Made by a program: the position numbers and the translations under genes. From the NCBI GenBank assembly GCA_030847615.1, contig JAUMIR010000001.1, positions 65,175,501 to 65,239,500 of the forward strand: a DNA stretch of 64,000 nucleotides, in the 5' to 3' direction. Below, one piece after another: positions 43,992-55,921 of the stretch. The DNA is from Gambelia wislizenii. Taxonomy: Eukaryota; Chordata; Lepidosauria; Squamata; Crotaphytidae. Each line of letters opens with the position of its first letter. Position 1 is the first letter of the stretch. The notes beneath the pieces were generated by a model that ran no database searches, was not told the origin of the DNA, and saw only the letters and a program-made list of their open reading frames with translations.

Positions 43992-44257
43992 TGCTGAGCC
44001 CTGGTGGCGCAGTGGTTAAATGCCAGTACTGCAAGCCACCACGTTGCAAGTTCGATTCCAGCGGGCTCCAAGGTTCACTCAGCCTTCCATCCTTTTGTAG
44101 GTCGGTAAAATGAGTACCCAGCTTGTGGGGGGCAATTAGCTAACACACATTGGAAACTGTTTAATGCAGTGTAGATGTGAAAATTGCTACTACTTAAAAA
44201 ACAATTTGTAAGCCGCTCTGATAGCCTTGTGGCTGAAGAGCGGGGTATAAATAATTT
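43992..44257 (+). mobile_element. tRNA-derived SINE (second family), complete
   Basis: The head GAGCCCTGGTGGCGCAGTGG with the box-B-like GTTCGATTCC leads to AAATGAGTACCCAGCTTGTG and the tail TGAAGAGCGGGGTATAAATA. It is the best preserved copy here. Similar SINEs are abundant in iguanian lizards. Confidence 0.85.
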
Positions 44258-44963
44258 TTTTTTCTTTTTCTTTTACAGAGACAGTAATTTTCAGAATGCC
44301 TTTTCAATTTGTGTAACTCTTTTTATATACAGATCCAAAGAGGAACATGAACATACAGTATTATTTATCCCTATAACAGGACACGAAAGATGGGAGGAAA
44401 AGTCATCTTGGAGTCCTCCCCCAAATGACAGTGGTTTCCTAGCTTTTGAAAAATAAGCAGACATTTTTATAACATTGTCTCCCATTTGCAAATTTTCTGT
44501 AATGCTCATCCCCAGTCCCCAAACATGGGTGTGTCCACATAATATTAACAAACTGAACAATACTAATGCACAAATTCTCCACTGGTAAAATATTGCTTGT
44601 GCAAAAACTGATATAGTTAACTTCAGATCAGTCTCAATGACTTTAGGATTCTGCTTCACATTATCAAGTGAAACCTGGAAGACAGTGGAGTTTTGATTAT
44701 GAAATGCATATTTTGAACATGTCTTTATTCTGGGGCAGGCAAATGTGGCAAGGGCCAATTTTCAACTGAAAATGGTTTGGAGAGTTGGAGTTAAAACAAT
44801 ACTCCAAGTGGTACTTGGGTGTTATTTTTCACCTAGAAAATATGCACAATCAGGGGTGCTAAGGCCATACAAAAGTGGTTGGGACCACTTGTGTGGTCAA
44901 CGAGAGACACTTTCCCTATTCCCTGCTCTACTTCAGTAGAAATAAAACCACCAAATAATCCTA
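44258..44963. other. No gene seen
   Basis: About 700 bases. A 155-codon frame on the - strand (44291-44758) has no recognisable domain and is not counted as a gene. Confidence 0.5.
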
Positions 44964-45217
44964 CAGTAGGACCCCCGTATCCACTAGGGATTGGTTCGGG
45001 GGGGCGTGGATACTGAAAACCATGGATAATAGCGAACACCATTGAAAATATGACTTCAGGTTTAAAATACAAAGCAACTATAGAGTTGCTTTGGAGGACC
45101 TAGAAAATGGCTAGATAGGCCACATTTTCTAGGAAGACTCTATGGTAGGTGTGCTGTTTTGTGTCCTGTGAATAAATGAATCAGTGGATAATGAATCCAT
45201 GGATACAGGGTCTACTG
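44964..45217 (+). mobile_element. Tigger/pogo-like MITE
   Basis: Starts CAGTAGGACCCCCGTATCC, ends ACAGGGTCTACTG, and has TA on both sides. The interior GGAGGACCTAGAAAATGGCT is shared with 5701 and 13916. Confidence 0.85.
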
Positions 45218-45402
45218 TACTCTCTTGGTAATGATGATGTGTGCGCATCACTTTTAATGGTGAAATCTAATAGAAAAGGTTAAATGTCTTTCCTATCAGA
45301 TGTATATTATATGTGTTCAGACAGAGTTAACAGATGCTATCTTTTCATTCTATAATGTTTCAAAGAAATGTGGGTCTTCTTCCGTAGTAGCTCCTACAGT
45401 TA

Positions 45403-46263
45403 GGACAATGAAAATGACAAAACTCCTCATGGAATGTGAGGGGAATACTTTTTGTCCTGATGAGATCCTGCGGGGATTCACTGTGTTAGGAAGGGGGCCC
45501 CCAAAAGCTCCATGTACACTGCAATAAAGCCTTCACTTTTTTTTTTGCAAAGTTTTTTTTTAAAAAAAATATGCAGAAATGTGCATTCCCACCTGTTTGA
45601 ACAATCAATTCATAATGAGCACATCCTGGAAGTCGAAACATGATTGGTCAGACGTGTGTGGTGGGTGGGCTTGCAAGCGACAAAGTGGCTGGAACCACTT
45701 TTTTTTCCCCCCAGTACCGACTGTGCGTGATTCTGAAGTGGCAAAGCGAAAAAAAGTGTTTTTAAGCAGATCGCTTTTCTGCATCTTGGATTTAATAAGG
45801 AAAAAAAAACCTGTGCAACGGTGGGAACTTTTGGAGGATAATGACACGAGTAATTTACTCACGTCCAGGGCCGGTTTAAGGGCCCTGCAGCACCTGCAGC
45901 CACAGGGGGGGCCATCATTGTGGGGGCCCCATCATAACCCTCCTCCTGCAAAAACATTATTAGTAGGAAGGCTCGTGACCCTTGCCACATATTATTGGTG
46001 ACAACTTATGTAATAATCTGAATATCCTGTACTGTGAGTAGGTTAGGTTACATTGACCTGATATAAACATATGGGGCCCCAAAAATAAAGCACTGCAGGG
46101 GGGGCAAATCCCTTAAACTGGCACTGCTCACGGCCACCATCTTTATTTGCCGGCATGTGCTGTGTGAACCTCAAACATGGACACCTTCGCATACCAGCGA
46201 TATGGAGAAAAAAATCGTGGAGGTAAATGAATGCTGCTGAGATGGTGAGTTAATGTGCAGAAA
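45403..46263 (+). mobile_element. DNA element, family Y, copy 3, split by a hAT MITE
   Basis: The left part resembles 22784 onward (GGACAATGAAAATGAC, then GGAAGGGGGCCCCCAAAAGC). The right part (46127-46263) matches the end of that copy (AAATCGTGGAGG). A T-run lies at 45538-45562. The ends are eroded and the boundaries approximate. Confidence 0.6.
45866..46126 (+). mobile_element. hAT-like MITE
   Basis: Inverted ends CAGGGCCGGTTTAAGG and CCTTAAACTGGCACTG, with an 8-bp flanking duplication CTCACGTC/CTCACGGC (45858-45865 and 46127-46134, seven of eight matching). An 8-bp duplication with CAG...CTG ends is the hAT pattern. The second copy is at 12672-12935. Confidence 0.9.
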
Positions 46264-46912
46264 TGAACATTATATCTCGTTTTTTTTTCTTTTAAGAGAA
46301 AATAAAAATAAAGAGTGGGAGGAAGGAAGGGAGAGAAAAATTCCTTTCTGAGGCTAAAAATGTGCTTTAGCTACTACAGTATAGTACAAAGAAAAACCCA
46401 GCATCATATACTTGCCAAGTGTAACAAACGTCATCTCTGCCATGTCTGTTACTACCACGGAACAATAATGTGCTATGACATTTATCAGCTGAATATGAAA
46501 TGTCAGCATTGGCACAATCTCTGGTATCTATCCTTTTTAAAAAATATCCTCCTATACCAGCCCTTACATAGGAACCTATAAGACACATCCTTGTGATAAT
46601 GGTTCACGGGATCAGGCAGTATGAAAAGGAGATCTAAAAGCCAGGCAGTGCATTTCTGTAGCTTTACCTACACAGAGGACAATCCTGTTTTAAAGCCCCT
46701 GTGGTTGTTTACTGCTAACATAATTAGGTGCTGGAGAGAAGGTTTCCCTGGTCACTGCAATCTGAATTAGTGTGAGCAATAAGTGCACCTGTACATTGAA
46801 ATTGATACAAACACTTATGTAAACCTCTCATTTATTTACTCTCAACTTGTGAAAATTCATATGTAAGATGCACTGCAGAAACAGGTGTGCATGCACACAC
46901 ATGCCTGTTTTA
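46264..46912. other. No gene seen
   Basis: About 650 bases, nothing recognised. Confidence 0.5.
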
Positions 46913-47118
46913 TTGTTGTTGTGTGCCTTCAGGTTGTTTCCAGCTCATGGCAACCCTAAGGTGAACCTATCACAAGGTTTTCTTGGCAAGATTTGTTTAG
47001 AGGGAGGTTTGTCTTTGTCTCCGTCTGAAGCTGAGGGTGTGTGACTTGCCCAAGGTCACCCAATGGGTCTCTATGGCTGAGCAAGGAATCAAACACTGGT
47101 CTCCAGAGTTGTTGTCCA
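46913..47118 (-). mobile_element. tRNA-derived SINE with BovB/RTE-like tail (Sauria type), partial
   Basis: On the - strand it ends GTTGCCATGAGCTGGAAACA and GAAGGCACACAACAACAAT. The tRNA-like head is missing because another SINE sequence joins at about 47118. Confidence 0.75.
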
Positions 47119-47215
47119 GATTCAGCCTTCTGTAAGTCAGTAAAATGAGGACCAGCATATTAAGAGCTGGGGCGATGTGCTGTGGAAACTAGTAATATAG
47201 TTTCTTAAAAAGCAG
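47119..47215 (+). repeat. Fragment of the second SINE family
   Basis: ATTCAGCCTTCTGTAAGTCA and GTAAAATGAGGACCAGCAT match the middle of 43992-44257. It is joined directly to the preceding SINE. Confidence 0.6.
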
Positions 47216-47374
47216 CATGTCGTTTATCACTGTACAGTGCATTCTGAAAAAAATGTCACTCCTGCAGTGCCAGCAGCACCATCTACTGGCAGTTGTCTGC
47301 ACTGTATAGCTGTTTGTTACTGTCTGCAATGTTTATAACTGTCTGAATGTTTGTCTGTATTGATTTCTGACTTG

Positions 47375-47500
47375 TATAAAAATTGTATAACCTGCTTGAA
47401 TTGTATTGTAAGGTATAACTTGCTTGAATTGTATGTGGTGTATTGTAATGTTGTAGCCTGCCCCGATCCTGAGGGGAGAGGCGGGTAATAAATAACTCAA
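47375..47500 (+). repeat. LINE/SINE tail (GGCGGGTAATAAATAA type)
   Basis: GTAGCCTGCCCCGATCCTGA then GGAGAGGCGGGTAATAAATA is the same kind of 3' tail as at 59880 and, reversed, 60120. Two TATAACYTGCTTGAATTGTAT units lie just before it. Confidence 0.6.
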
Positions 47501-48846
47501 TATTATTTATTAAAAAAATAATAACTCAGTTGTCCAATGCTCATGCCTCCACACCACTCTGGCTCCCTCTGTGCCTGCTTGCCTATGGGAAAAGACACAT
47601 TAAAATGGTGGTGTAATGTCCATATGGATCTCTGTATCATTGCAAACTGCTGGTAGAGGAAACTGAACCAGCACAAACCTGTTAGATATGGACAGATAAG
47701 TAATAGACAATACACAAATCCTTTCCTGCAGTTTTGGGCTGAATGGTTTCCAATGAGAAGAAAAAATAATAGTAGATGATTTCAAATAAAACACTAACTT
47801 CCTATTAGATACTGTTTCATCTGACAGGCGGCGGGGGGGGGGGACAATATTCTGAGTGCTGATGTTTGTAACACTTCACAGCATTTTGCTATTTGAGCTG
47901 CATCTCGGTGGAACAAAAATGCCAATCTGTTTGTGGAATATCAGAGCTTAAACCAATGGTTTAGTAAATTTCTTGTTTTGTGAGGCTTAGTAGAATAATA
48001 TCTGACATTTACAGCTGACAACAGTACTTGAAAGAACATACTTATCAACATTTTTTGTCATCCAAAAGTTTTCACAAAATCCACAGATATTTTCATGCTT
48101 AATCAACTTTTTTAAAAAAAACACTCATAATTTCTAACTTGCCCTTTTGTGTGTGAAAAATCTAAATATTTCAATGCATTGTAACAGGGGCTCCAAGTCA
48201 GACAAGATGCCAAGTCAGACAAGATGCCTGCTGTGATTATGGACTGTCTCATTATTTGCAATGTTCCATGTAAACAAAAGGATTATTTAGGGCAGGTTAG
48301 TATATAAATGGAAGAAGACAGGTCAGCCGTACTTACACAAATCGGTGTATTAACATTATAGCACAGCAGATTTTCAAATCTTGGCCCTTGTAAAGTTTGC
48401 CTTGTCTCCATGTCGGCTGCAACTCTCTTAAAAGGAAATATGGATGAATCCTTCCAAGCCCTCCTCTTTCCTGTCTGCGCACAGCAATACCCCTATCACA
48501 CATGCATCCAGGGAATCTCCATGCTTCTATGATTCTATGAATCTGTGACTGGTGAACAAATGCCACTGTGCTGATTCATGTGTTCAACATTATGCTTCAT
48601 CTTAACAACCTGCATTGCTGTCACATCAGCCCATGCTGTCACCCTTGAAGTGCTAATATACATAATACATGCATATATACAAAAAAGATGTATGGCTACA
48701 GAAACAGTTACATCTGACCCCAGAAACCTGAACTTAAAGAGTAAATTTTAAAAAAACAGTGACCTAGACCCTACACCACAGACATAGTTATGAATGCATA
48801 ACCACGTATCATCCACTTACACAACACCTCAAACCAACCTTAACAG
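47501..48846. other. No gene seen
   Basis: About 1.3 kb. It holds a G-run at 47829-47841 and a short TTCTATGATTCTATGAATC at about 48525-48543 that may be a CR1 tail relic. A repeated CAAGTCAGACAAGATGCC pair lies near 48195-48228. Confidence 0.5.
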
Positions 48847-50330
48847 TCTCCAGCAACATTGAACAATAGAGGTCTGTTCTTCTGGTGATCGAGGCACAAC
48901 AGGATGGTATTTTGTCAGGATTGGTCCCATACATGACCTTTTCCTGCCAAATTCAGTTCTGCTGTATAACTTTGTGGCTAATTGTATTTGCATTTTTCTG
49001 TGCTTGTTAACAAATATGTAGTCTAACATGAAAAGGGAGTGTTACCAGCCTTACACATACACCCCTAATAATTCATAATTGTGCAATACTGGACATTCTC
49101 ACGAGGTCTAGGTAGACCAGGACAAACCAAAATGGGTTCAAGTGGAGGTCATCCAGGACTTAACGAAGATGTCTTTTGGAAATTCCCCAAAAACATGCCC
49201 AAGATGGAATAAAGCAGAGCCCTTTAAGATTAGGGTAATCAAGGTGGATTGTGCTAATCCCCTCTTGGATGCTCTTGGCAATGAATCATGCTCCCAAAAC
49301 AAAACATGACTGGAACATACATTATCCCCCCAAATCTCCACAAATGTCTACCTTTGCACCTTCTTGCTCCCACAGTAAGGAGGCTGCCATAAACCCATCA
49401 ACCTTAACATCTCAACCATTAGCAGCAATTAATGAAGTTGAAGTGTCCATTGTTTAACTGGGAAACTCATGTAAGCATTGTCTTACATTCAAACACCCTT
49501 CAGAATACAAAATTGGGTATATTAGTCCCAAATAACAGCCACATGTGCACATACCGTCATTCTGCCGGACCCTCAGTTTCAAGTCTGAATTTCTTTGCTG
49601 CACAAATCTCTGCTCTTCAGACAGGTAATTATAGCCCGTTTTCCCAAGTTTATTCCTCTATCCAAGTCTTTCTACCTTAATTCTTGGTTGGCCTTGTGTG
49701 GTCTCTTATGAATGTGAGTGCATGTGTGAATACTTCTTTTCCAATAAAAACCATTTTATTTACATTAAATCTAGAGTCTCTGCAGTGAGTACTGGTATAC
49801 ATAGGTGAAAAAATCCCACCAGGTACCCGGCCTCTTGCAGCCATACTTTTGAGCTAATTAAAATTCTCCAATTTAATATTGTATTTTCTGTGTTATGAGT
49901 GGGTCCCATGGACCCTCAGCAACTCAGGTAACAGGAGTATGTGCTCTGTGTCTGTAATGGTATGATAAGCCTAGCACTTAGGCTTCAACTCTGAGAAAAG
50001 AAAGCTGAGCTCTGGTATAGTGGGAAATAGGAGTGGGGATGATGGATGGCCAATGACTATATAGCCTGCCAGATTTTGTAGATTGGAAAATGCTTTTAGT
50101 ATACTATTTGATATTTAGTTTTCATTCTGAGCAATGAACTTGTAGGGATAGCTCTTTGAATTACTGTGATAATAAAGCTTTCTGTTTTCCAAACTCTGAA
50201 GCTGCTGGTTACTGGGTCTGAAGAAGCCAGTACATGATACATTTCCAGCCTCCTCCCACCAGTGATCTCTGTTGTGACAAGGAGTTGCAACAGAGGTCCT
50301 ACTTCTGATTGTCGCACCAGAGATCACCAT
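48847..50330 (+). repeat. LTR-like interspersed repeat, copy B (split by a solo LTR)
   Basis: Parts 48847-49035 and 49934-50330 match copy A at the window start. The poly(A) signal AATAAA at 50172-50177 sits in the same place. Without the inserted LTR the two parts join at GGAG. It is older than the insertion it contains. Confidence 0.6.
49040..49933 (+). mobile_element. Solo LTR
   Basis: 894 bp beginning TGTTACC and ending GGTAACA, a TG...CA pair with 7-bp inverted ends. GGAG is duplicated on both sides (49036-49039 and 49934-49937). A poly(A) signal CCAATAAAAACC lies at about 49743, about 190 bases before the end. No internal retroviral or Gypsy genes are next to it. The 4-bp duplication fits Gypsy or an endogenous retrovirus, and I cannot choose between them. 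Confidence 0.75.
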
Positions 50331-51704
50331 CAGGATGGGTTTGGAAATATCATCCTACAGTGCCTCGATCATCAGCAGAACAGACCTTCATCACTCAATG
50401 CAACTGCTGGCTGTTAAAGAAAATCTAGGTTACGGTATGCATTTGTAACTGCTCACCAGCATACCAGCTCTAGTTTCCAAAGAAAGACTAAAAGCTTAAG
50501 GCATAATTCACCACTACTTCTTCACAAATTGCACTGAAATGACCAGAAGGAGCATCTTGAAAGAACAACTATATAGAACTAGTGACACCAGAGTAGAAAA
50601 GAATTACAGTATTTTAAAAATTCAGTTCATTATTTTTGTTATTTTGTTCCATTTTTGTTCCATTCTTCCATCCGCTGGAAATTCTGCAATCTGATATTAT
50701 ACAACCTTTTTCAGAAGTACATCCTATTGTGTTCAGTGGAACTTCTTCCTAGAAAAATGAGCTCAAAATGCAAACTTTAATTTGGAAAAGAATTTTAGGA
50801 AGCCTGAACTTTAAGAACACCCCTATCTTCATGGTTACACATCCCAAGCGGCTGTAAAGAAATACAGTATATGTACAATAGTACAACCCTTTGCTAAGAA
50901 AAAAAAAATCCTTACCATTTGGTAATGCAAACTTGGTTACCTGAGCTCCACTAAGCTAGTGAAGATGTCATTAGTTTAATAATCAGCTGACCTTCTCTTC
51001 CTCAGAGACATTTAGCAAGTTAGGGTATGTAGATATAGTATACATGTCACATCAGAGGCAGTTTCTCGATAAATGAGATGAATCCATTGTCCACAAGAAA
51101 ATAAATGAGATTTGCACATCATTAATATTATTTTGGGACAGTCTGACATGCACAAAATTGGCTGAAACAGATACAATGTGTGGGCAGCAGAGTTATAGAA
51201 CAGCAGTGCTCTAAATTATTTTGTTTTGATTGGGGCAAACCTCTGGATGAAGCTGTAAAGAAGTGAATAAATGACACCTTCAAAATTCTATTCACCTGTG
51301 TGGCCATAGTGATTGACCAGCAGAGGATGATTTGGCTCAAATTTAAATGTAGGGATTTGACTTATTCTCAGAAGAATTGGTCAGCTTAAAAGGAGCAGAG
51401 AATTCTGCACAGGGTTCCAGAATTAGGAAATTTCAGGTGTTTATATTCCACCCATACTGTATATGAAGGAGGACACTTTTTCTGTAACTATACAATAACA
51501 AAGACAGAAGCTGGATCTGATGTTAAAAAGCATAACTATCATTTTCAGGCTAAAGTGTTATGCATAAGAGTTTATAAATGCAAACGCTGATGTTAAAAAT
51601 ACCAAAGCAAAAGAATAAATAAAACAAGTAACTCTGATTTATAGGAAGCATCCCTAACTTCTGTAAAAATATTTTGAGGATGACAGAATTCCTAAATAAG
51701 TATG
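50331..51704. other. No gene seen
   Basis: About 1.4 kb of AT-rich sequence without recognised genes or repeats. Confidence 0.5.
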
Positions 51705-51712
51705 CTGTAAAT

Positions 51713-51838
51713 CAGTGCTGCTCAAAGTGGTAGTCCAAGCACCAGTGCTGGGTTGTAAGCCATTGGTTGTCTAACCCTGAGCACAAATATGGTACTGGTC
51801 TCTGTGTTTTCCCACATCAAAAAGCTTGGGAAGCACTA
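51713..51838 (+). mobile_element. hAT-like MITE (short)
   Basis: Starts CAGTGCTGCTCAAAGTGG and ends TTGGGAAGCACTA. The 8-bp duplication is CTGTAAAT/GTGTAAAT (51705-51712 and 51839-51846, seven of eight). Confidence 0.7.
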
Positions 51839-52039
51839 GTGTAAATGATTTCTAGACAAATTCAGTTGCTAGTCAAGATGTGAGCAAATTCACCACCATG
51901 GCACAGAACTATGGCAAGCAGGAAATATATGTTGAGCTCCCTCTGAGATAGCATTTCTTTCTTTACTCTTTTTAGCTCTGCGTTCCCTTCTAAATGCACT
52001 CAACCTTAGGATCTATTTCACAGCAGGAGAATACTCAGG

Positions 52040-52876
52040 GGGGCCATTTACATGGCAAAATAAATCCTCAAAGAATTCACAAAGAGTCCTTATAGTTCCC
52101 ACATCTTTCGGATCAAAGTTGCCTATTCAGAAGGAGGGGGGCAAAACCCCCCATAAGTCTTACAGCTTTCACTATTTTCCCCATCTTTTTTGAAAAGTAG
52201 CGCAAGTTAGCGCACTATTGACTGTGTGAACAACCATTTCGCTTATGGCAGTGGAAAAAGTCAGCAGTCTTTTTGAAATTGCCACAGCAGAGCTTAGTCC
52301 TGATTGGTTGAATTGACCAAGGATGGAGGAGTCTGAAATAAAAAGGTCGAGCTAGCCGGCTTGCTTTCTAACATAATTACTGTTCCTCCCTCACTCCCTC
52401 TGTATGTGTGTGTGTGTGTGAGAGAGAGAGTGATGTGCTCCAACCGGCTGATCGCTCTATCGTTCTTTTCTCTGTGTGTGTGTGTGTGTGTGCACGCGCG
52501 CTGGCAGGGATCTCGGCTGCTTTCCTTCCCTCCTTTGTCATTATTTATGGTCTCTTCTCAGCTGCTTCGATTGTTCTTTTGTGTGTGTGTGTATGCACAA
52601 GCTGGCAGGGATCTTGGCTGCTTTCCTTCCCTCCTTTGTCATTATTTACGGTCTCTTTCCCCCTCACATTGTCCCCATCCTTGCTTCCTCCCCACCTCCT
52701 GCCTGGCTAGTGATCTGGAGGCTATGCCCCCCCCAACCTTTGTCTGTGTGAACTAGGAAGGCAAAACTCACCGGATTTTCCAATTTAGAAATAAATCGTA
52801 TGAACTATTCACTGTTGGTGCGAAAGGATGGTAATCTGGAATTTCACACACTTTATTCTGCCGTGTAACTGGCCCC
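52040..52876 (+). mobile_element. DNA element, family Y, copy 4
   Basis: Inverted ends GGGGCCATTTACATGGCA and TGCCGTGTAACTGGCCCC. The left 150 bases match the reversed right end of 41859-42860 (TCCTCAAAGAATTC, TATAGTTCCCACATCT, AAGGAGGGGG). The centre carries (GT)n runs and a 103-bp tandem duplication (about 52500-52560 and 52603-52662, each with GCTGGCAGGGATCT). The exact target duplication is ambiguous. Confidence 0.8.
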
Positions 52877-54811
52877 CTGCTTTCACCAACAGGCAACCAA
52901 CAGGACACCCTTTTCCTATGTAGAACCTTGCATAACTGACTCATGGAGACTTGGAGGTTTAGGCTGAGAATCCATTTGAGGCCTTGCACCTTTCCTATGT
53001 CAGAGGCAGATGCCTGGATGGGTTGACTGACCCACAGAACAGGATTTCAGTTGGTCCACATTTGAGTAAGGGAAGTAGCCACTTTATCATGACTTGTTAA
53101 AGCATCCCAACCTGATTAGAAAAGAACTGCTGTATGTGGTTTTGTGAAAGGTTAGCGGCAACGGCTTTCTGTTTTCTTCTGATAGTCTTGCTGAATTAGT
53201 GCTCTGGATTTCAAATGCTTGCCCACAGCTGCAACGTCTATGGCTGCCCTGCTGGCTGTCCTCTGCTGGATGCAGTTGTTCAAGGGAGTACATTAAAGAA
53301 ATCTACATACCCCTGCCAAACTACAAATACCAAGTTTTTGTAGGATGGAGCCATGGCAGCCAAAGTGGTATAATTGTACACCTATCATTGTACATCACAG
53401 ATACACTGCATCTGAGCACCAGCTTGTATATGACTCTTTCCTCTGGCCCATGTAAAAATCATCTTGCTTGTGTAAGAGCAAAACTATATCATCTTATTGC
53501 AAGCAAAATCCTAGGATGGATAGATGAATCCACCAGCCTAAGGAGCCATTCTCTGGCTACAACTTATAGATATTTTGCATGACCCTTGTATGAGTTTTCA
53601 CATCAAAAAGTGAAGGCAGGGGGGAAACGTCTCACCGTTTGTGAACTACACCATTTAATAAATTTAATGTCTCATCCAGTTATTTCAAATACTCAGAAAG
53701 AGAAAAGTAAAAGGAATACATGTTAAAAGGAAGAAAAAAATAGCAACCTTCACCTACAGACCACAAAATCCACAAATGTAGGAGAAAATATGACATAAAA
53801 TTACTGCTAATAAGCCAATGTTATTCTATTCCTCTCTACAAATATTGTTCCACTCTACTCTGTGGGCCAGGTTCTTCTGATGCATGGCTATTAAATACTG
53901 ATGAAAAGAATTAAAAGTTTTAAAAGTTATTTCAAATAAATTTAAGTGAGCAAACAACTTTAGATAGCCTATATGGAAAATGAAAAAAAAAATTGACAGT
54001 GCTATGAAATGGCTTCTGGCAAACTTAACTTTATATTAAAATAGGTTACCATACATTAAATTATATAATAGGGTAACACCTATTCATATAATTTTTTATC
54101 ATAAAAGCAGTTACTAAGGGTTCCAATTTTCCAGATAAATGTGATAATGGTGATAAAGGTAATGATCTCTGCAAAGAACTCCCGCTTGTAAAATTACCTG
54201 GAAATGTAATTTTACAAACCAGGTAATTAGGGACATTGAGAGAGGTTGATCGTGCTAAAAAGAATAACTTCCTCCATCTACCTTTTGGCCTTACATAGCT
54301 TGCATTTGATTATTATTGGCACTGTGGTCTAAATCTATTACTATTCCTACTCTGTGGTACTAATGTTATATTACATAATTAAACTTCCAATACTGTTTTC
54401 TTGGCTGTTTCTTTTACATACGCAAACTGCTTCAAGAAGAGGGGAATTAGCATGGGGAATAGCACTATCCTTCCTTTGCCTCTCATTTCCTTGATCCAGA
54501 TCAACCTCCACCAAGTAAAAACAAGCATGCATTTGATTCCTACAAGGGCAATGAGTATGTGATACAAGGCGGGAAAAATAGCAACATCCTGGAAATGTGT
54601 GTAGAACAAGGGAAAAAATTAGGGGCAGCTTATGGCTTTTATATTACTGGGGTGGTGATCAGCTCCATGTTTTAAGTATAAACTTTAAAGGTGCTATCCA
54701 AAATGCTCAACCCAAACCTGAAATAGATGCAGAAACCCTGAAATCCTCCAGATTAATACCCATTGCACTGACATGAAAACCACCAGCTGCCACTGGAAGA
54801 AATTCTCTCTA
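52877..54811. other. No gene seen
   Basis: About 1.9 kb. A 127-codon + strand frame at 53199 shows no domain. The rest is AT-rich with nothing recognised. Confidence 0.5.
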
Positions 54812-54900
54812 GTTCATGAACAAATCTTGCCAAGAAAACCCTATGATACGTTCATCTTAGGGTTGCCATAAGTTGGAAACAACTTGAACACAACAACAAA
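54812..54900 (+). mobile_element. SINE tail fragment (Sauria type)
   Basis: CAAATCTTGCCAAGAAAACC to GTTGCCATAAGTTGGAAACA and AACACAACAACAA, the 3' end of the SINE at 14710. Confidence 0.75.
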
Positions 54901-55225
54901 ATATGTATTGTTAAGCCATTCTCATATTCGTCTGCATTTGTTTCCCACGCTCTCTACCACAACACTACAACAGCATCAAGCAGGTTTAGAAACTCAAGTG
55001 TTTCTCTTGGAAGCTTTCATCTGACAGCACTGGAAACCCAAAGGCTTGCTCTGAGGGATATTGGAACTGGGTAGCTTCCCTATACTACCACAGTCCTAGC
55101 TGAAAGATGGAGAAGTAGAAAGCTGAAACCAAAGTAAATGCTGGCTGGCTGGACAGAATGCATGGTAAAGTGTGAGGTAGTGACTACCTATTATATAGTA
55201 GAGGAGAGACCTAACAATACATATT
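54901..55225. other. No gene seen
   Basis: About 325 bases with nothing recognised. Confidence 0.5.
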
Positions 55226-55414
55226 TTGTTGTGTTCAAGTTGTTTCTGACTTATGGCAACCCTAAGGCGAACCTATCATAGCGCTTACTTGGCAAATGTG
55301 TTCAGAGGGGGTGTGCCTTTGCCTTCATCTGAGTCCAAGAGCATAGCTTGCCCAAGATCACCCAGCAGGTTTCCATGGCTGAACAGGGATTCAAATCCTG
55401 GTCTCCAGAGTCAT
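55226..55414 (-). mobile_element. tRNA-derived SINE with BovB/RTE-like tail (Sauria type), head lost
   Basis: On the - strand it runs from GACTCTGGAGACCAGGATTT through GGTGATCTTGGGCAAGCTAT to GTTGCCATAAGTCAGAAACA. The CR1 fragment begins where the tRNA-like head should be. Confidence 0.8.
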
Positions 55415-55909
55415 ATACTGTGTACAGTTCTGGGCACCACAATTCAAGAAGGATATCGACAAGCTGCAGCGTGTCCAGAGGAGGGTGACCAAAATGGTGA
55501 AAGGTCTGGAAACCATGCCCTATGAGGAGTGGCTTAGGGAGCATGGGCATGTTTGGCCTGGAGAATGTTAAGAGGGGACATGATAGCCATGTTTAAATAT
55601 TTGAAGGGATGTCATACTGAGGATGGAGCAAGCTTGTTTTCTGCTGCTCCAGAGACTGGAGCACGGAGCAATGGATTTAAACCTACAGGAAGAGATTCCA
55701 GCTAAACATTAGGAAGAACTTCCTGATGATAAGAGCTGTTTGTCAGTGGAATGCGCTACCTTGGAGCATGGTAGAGTCTCCTTCTTTGGAGGTTTTTAAA
55801 CAGAGGCTGGATGGCCATCTGTTGGGAATGACTTGAGTATGTATTCCTGCATGGCAGGGGGTTGGACTGGATGGCCCTTGTGGTTTCTTCCAACTCTATG
55901 ATTCTATAA
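55415..55909 (+). mobile_element. CR1 LINE 3' fragment, + arm of an inverted pair
   Basis: Begins TACTGTGTACAGTTCTGGG (the region before the ERVQRR segment of ORF2) and ends AACTCTATGATTCTATAAT. The frame is broken. Confidence 0.88.
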
Positions 55910-55921
55910 TCTAATGCTCAA

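Noticed and set aside
44291..44758. A 155-codon - strand frame
   Set aside because: No domain. The AT-rich region lacks promoter or splice context, so it is most likely chance.
49040..49933. Complete endogenous retrovirus
   Set aside because: Only one LTR is present and no gag, pol or env frame lies beside it.
53199..53582. A 127-codon frame with several Cys and hydrophobic residues
   Set aside because: No recognisable family, no splice signals judged credible, and its first part overlaps an equally open - strand frame.
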